Positions 60,600 to 64,000 of a stretch of 64,000 nucleotides of DNA are shown in pieces; within the stretch, counting starts at the first letter, position 1, and every line of letters starts with the position of its first letter. Source of the stretch: Apostichopus japonicus (taxonomy: Eukaryota; Echinodermata; Holothuroidea; Aspidochirotida; Stichopodidae); assembly GCF_037975245.1 (NCBI RefSeq), contig NC_092573.1:15666765-15730764 (forward strand). Reading direction: 5' to 3'. The position numbers were made by a program, and so were the translations under genes. Under the pieces are notes generated by a model that saw nothing but the letters and a program-made list of their open reading frames with translations, was not told the DNA's origin and made no database searches.

Positions 60600-63500
60600 T
60601 TCATCTAAATACAAATGAAAAGAGGTATTTAAACTGACTTACAACAACAGGGGTTATTAACACCCTCACGTTCACTATTCTGAACTCGGGTTTCCAAGCA
60701 TTATTTTTACCCTACTAATCACAAAACCAGACTCGGCAAAATCATGACGCGCATCTTCATATTAATTTAAGCATGCATTTTGTCATCTTATTTCTTCTGT
60801 AATATGATGAATTATGCAAGAATATTAGTATAAAATGCACTAAAATTTCCCACATTGCGAAATTTCCTGTATTAACATTTTGGTTTCCTAGAAAACATGG
60901 TTTCCTTCTAAATAAAATCGCATGCAGTCTGTACAATAGAGGTCGTAATTATTAAAGAATGTAGCAAAGCCGTGCATAAAAATGTTTAGTGTCACGTAGA
61001 AGCCATGCAGCCTATAACCCCGTGGTCAGAGTTAGCCCCCATTTAAACCCCTGCAGTTAATACTAAACACAGATAAATAAAAACCAACAAAATGGTCAAG
61101 TGATGTTTGAATATTTCTTATTGGAACTATTGTTCACTGCTGTTATAGAATAATAGAACGCTTTAATGGTACGGAAGCCTTGAAGACACCGATATCTAAC
61201 CCAGCTTATAGGTGGTCATTTTTTAGAAATTGTTAAAATGACGCGATGTAATAAGTTGTCATTTCATCAGTTCTCAGAAAATGTTAAATTACAAACTTTT
61301 ACAAATTACAAGTCAACGATTTCACTTTTTGCAGAAATTGTTTTAAATGACAAAATGCTATACCGGTGAGTTGTCAACTCAACATTTTGCAGAAAATTGC
61401 CAATTGTATACTTAATTGGAAAGAAGGCAAAGTTTAATATTTTTGAAAAGAAAATTGTTGATATGAAAAGATTCCGCTAGTAAGCAATTCATAATGATTC
61501 TTATATATTTTTTTTTAGGTGGGGGGGGGGGGGGGTATGGGGCAATGTATTCTCTTCCTGTCTGAACATTTTTATGAAAATATCATCTTATTTAGGAAAG
61601 ACATTCTTATCTTGGTGGCACTTTTAAGCTACCGTACCATGTCGTTGTTGGTCATTGATAGTTACTGCCAAACATGGTTTTCGAGACACAGAAGAAGTAA
61701 TAACAAGATGCTATGTTAATTTAAATGAAAGAGAAATAGACAAACGGGTCCATGTAGATATGATTTTTCACGTACATGTGCTCATATCTTATTATATGTA
61801 GACTATATGTTAATTTGCGGCAATGAACTTTTTCAGAAACGTCACTCAGGACAATGTAGGTTTGTTGGGTGAACTGTATACGCGACTTAGGCACACGTTC
61901 CCGGGCGGGCGGGTCGACAAGGGGTCAATAAAAACCTCAGTAACTTTCTATCAGAAATCATTATTTAGTTGGGGGGGGGGGGACGAACTACCACTGCAAT
62001 GTGTTTGTTAGGCTGTACCACGATTATAGTGGCACTGGTCGTTGTTTAAATGGTACTCCGGTGTCATTGAGAGTTTACGTGCTAGAATCAGTGTATGGTT
62101 GCATGGACTACTACGAAACGAGATTTCACTTCGGCAATTTCCAAGAAAGAGGAATTAGAAGTGAAATTTTGTGATCCTTCGTGCCTTGCTGCAGGGTAGA
62201 CCACATTCACGCTTGCGTGCATACATTCAAGTTCCTGCCTATATCTGCACACATTCTCGAGTATTTCAATCTATGGATTTTTCGGGTTTTCGGAAAGTGT
62301 TTCTTTCGTGATAACATTGTTATTATTTTCGTCGGTTTATTTGTGTTTGATGAGTGTTATATAACATACCATATGGTATACAAGATTATGTAGGAAAGAA
62401 TCTCCCGCGTTATAAATACAGTCATAATCAGTTGCGTAATTAGGCGTGTGGTCAAATGGGTCCCGGGTCCCAGGGTGTCGTAATCCAACGAAACGATTAC
62501 TACTGATATTAAACGTGCGATCACTGTAAATCAAACTGTTCCATGGCTTTCCGTAGAGTCAATTGCTTATTCATCAGAGATATCGAGATGGGCTCCATCC
62601 TAAATCTGCCGTCGGACTCACCAAAACAGTATAAAGGTGGTAAGGCCATTAACGTACGTCAAAAAGTTCTCCATGTACTGTTTAAGGCCACTTGGTATAT
62701 CCTCAAATGAGCCCTTCAAACGTGAATCTGGTCCACTAAAATATAGACAAATTTAATTAATAGTAAATAACTTCATGTTTTGTGAAAAGTAGAGAACATG
62801 TGTCTATCTCGCTGCATCGGGCGATGTTGCTCCTTGCTACGTCACTGGTCATTAGAGAATTTCCCCGATAGTGCATGTGTGCATGCGCATTAACATACCT
62901 TGGATTGGCATAATCAATGGCTAAGTTGAGAGGCCCATTATAATTCAATGTGAGTACCAATATGTATAGCCCTAAACCTGACATGTACAACTAGCAGTAA
63001 CAGTAAGCATGGTCATAATGGACCGTTGATCATGCGAAGGGTTTATGCCGATAACAGCCGTGATTCTGGTTATGCTTATTGCAGGCACGTTTCGTTCTAT
63101 ATGATGTGTGTTTATGTGATCGGTGAAACAGATCAGTAGCAAGTTTTGTTAACTATTTAACTATGTCCTTTAATGTTAGCTTTCGTCAACTATAATGTTC
63201 GCTGATCAAATATTTCGCAAAGTGGCAATTTGTGCAGCTTCTTAGGTGATAAAAATAGATATTGTGTAAAAAACACATTAAATATAAATATGAATGAAAC
63301 AACTAAGGTACTGACGAAATTAATATTACCTAAATAAGGAAGTGAAATCTTGACGATGTTTAATTTTTTCTTAATTATTGATTTATTTTTAAGCAATTAG
63401 TGAACCTTTATATTTATTTATTTACAATAGTTATGCCAATCTCACACAAGTTGGACAACATTTCACCCGACCTAACCACATTAATTCGGATATGATCTTC

Positions 63501-63640
63501 CAATGCATTGGATTTCTACATAACCTCCCGGATGAGTCCGTCTCAGCAGAGAACGTTTGTGGATCCAACGCCTTCACACCATTCAACCACATGGTCTCAG
63601 AATCCAAGAAGGAAATATCTAACCTAGCTACATTTTGCTC
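60600..63640. other. No supported gene
   Basis: AT-rich DNA with G runs at about 61,520 and 61,972. Only short frames without recognisable domains. Confidence 0.5.
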
Positions 63641-63725
63641 CCCTCCGTCGGAATTTCCGACTGTCGCACTCTAATTTACCTAGGCCTATTCATGTATTCC
63701 TGTGATTGCGAATGACCTTAAAAAT
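63640..63725 (+). repeat. Second copy of the repeat at 32,310-32,398, opposite orientation
   Basis: GTCGGAATTTCCGACTGTCG, then CCTATTCATGTATTCCTGTG and ATTGCGAATGACCTTA, match the reverse complement of 32,320-32,398. Here the palindrome's outer arm is shorter. Confidence 0.75.
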
Positions 63726-64000
63726 TTCCTTGCTACTTTATCGTTGATATTATTTTATTTTATTCAGCAAAATATCATTCTTCATCTATATACAAAAAAA
63801 ATTGCACATATAGATAAACATTTAAAATACAAGATGGGAATATACTTAAATGCATCAAAAAGAAAATAACATGCCAAGGATAACCCTTTAAGCTTAAAGC
63901 TTATTTCCAAAGGGGTCCTTATAACCTTAAAAATACAAAAGATAAGAAATAAACTATTAAAAAGAGCAAGAAAGATATTTACAAGCTAGACATTCATATG

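Overview
The window looks like an animal nuclear genome: AT-rich, intron-rich, full of (TA)n tracts, G/C homopolymer runs, minisatellites, tRNA-derived SINEs and short non-autonomous DNA transposons. The repeat types and the protein family suggest a marine invertebrate. My best guess is an echinoderm, possibly a sea cucumber, but the sequence alone does not prove that.

Left half (138-34,089, minus strand): one gene, read from right to left. Twelve coding exons could be joined by hand into 765 in-frame residues: a signal peptide, a thrombospondin type-1 repeat (TSP1), an ADAMTS-type cysteine-rich module, a spacer, then six more complete TSP1 repeats and the start of an eighth. No propeptide or metalloprotease domain is present. 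This is the layout of ADAMTS-like proteins and papilin, which are secreted matrix proteins. The 3' end of the gene lies beyond the left edge.

The main discovery is in introns 7 and 8. Each is more than 80% minisatellite, and each minisatellite is built from the end of the exon just upstream plus its 5' splice site. At 9,257-11,607 the 29-bp unit is the last 23 nt of exon 7 plus GTAAGT, about 80 copies. At 6,525-8,335 the 65-bp unit is the last 28 nt of exon 8 plus about 37 nt of intron starting GTATGC, about 28 copies. The gene therefore carries more than 100 tandem copies of two of its own splice donors. Intron 2 also holds a duplicated, frame-broken copy of the start of exon 3.

Right half (about 34,100-64,000): no protein gene I can support. 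It holds a fold-back element, an inverted-repeat element around (TA)n, SINE copies, several minisatellites and long (TA)n tracts. Nested hAT-like elements with recognisable 8-bp target duplications lie in the introns of the left half.
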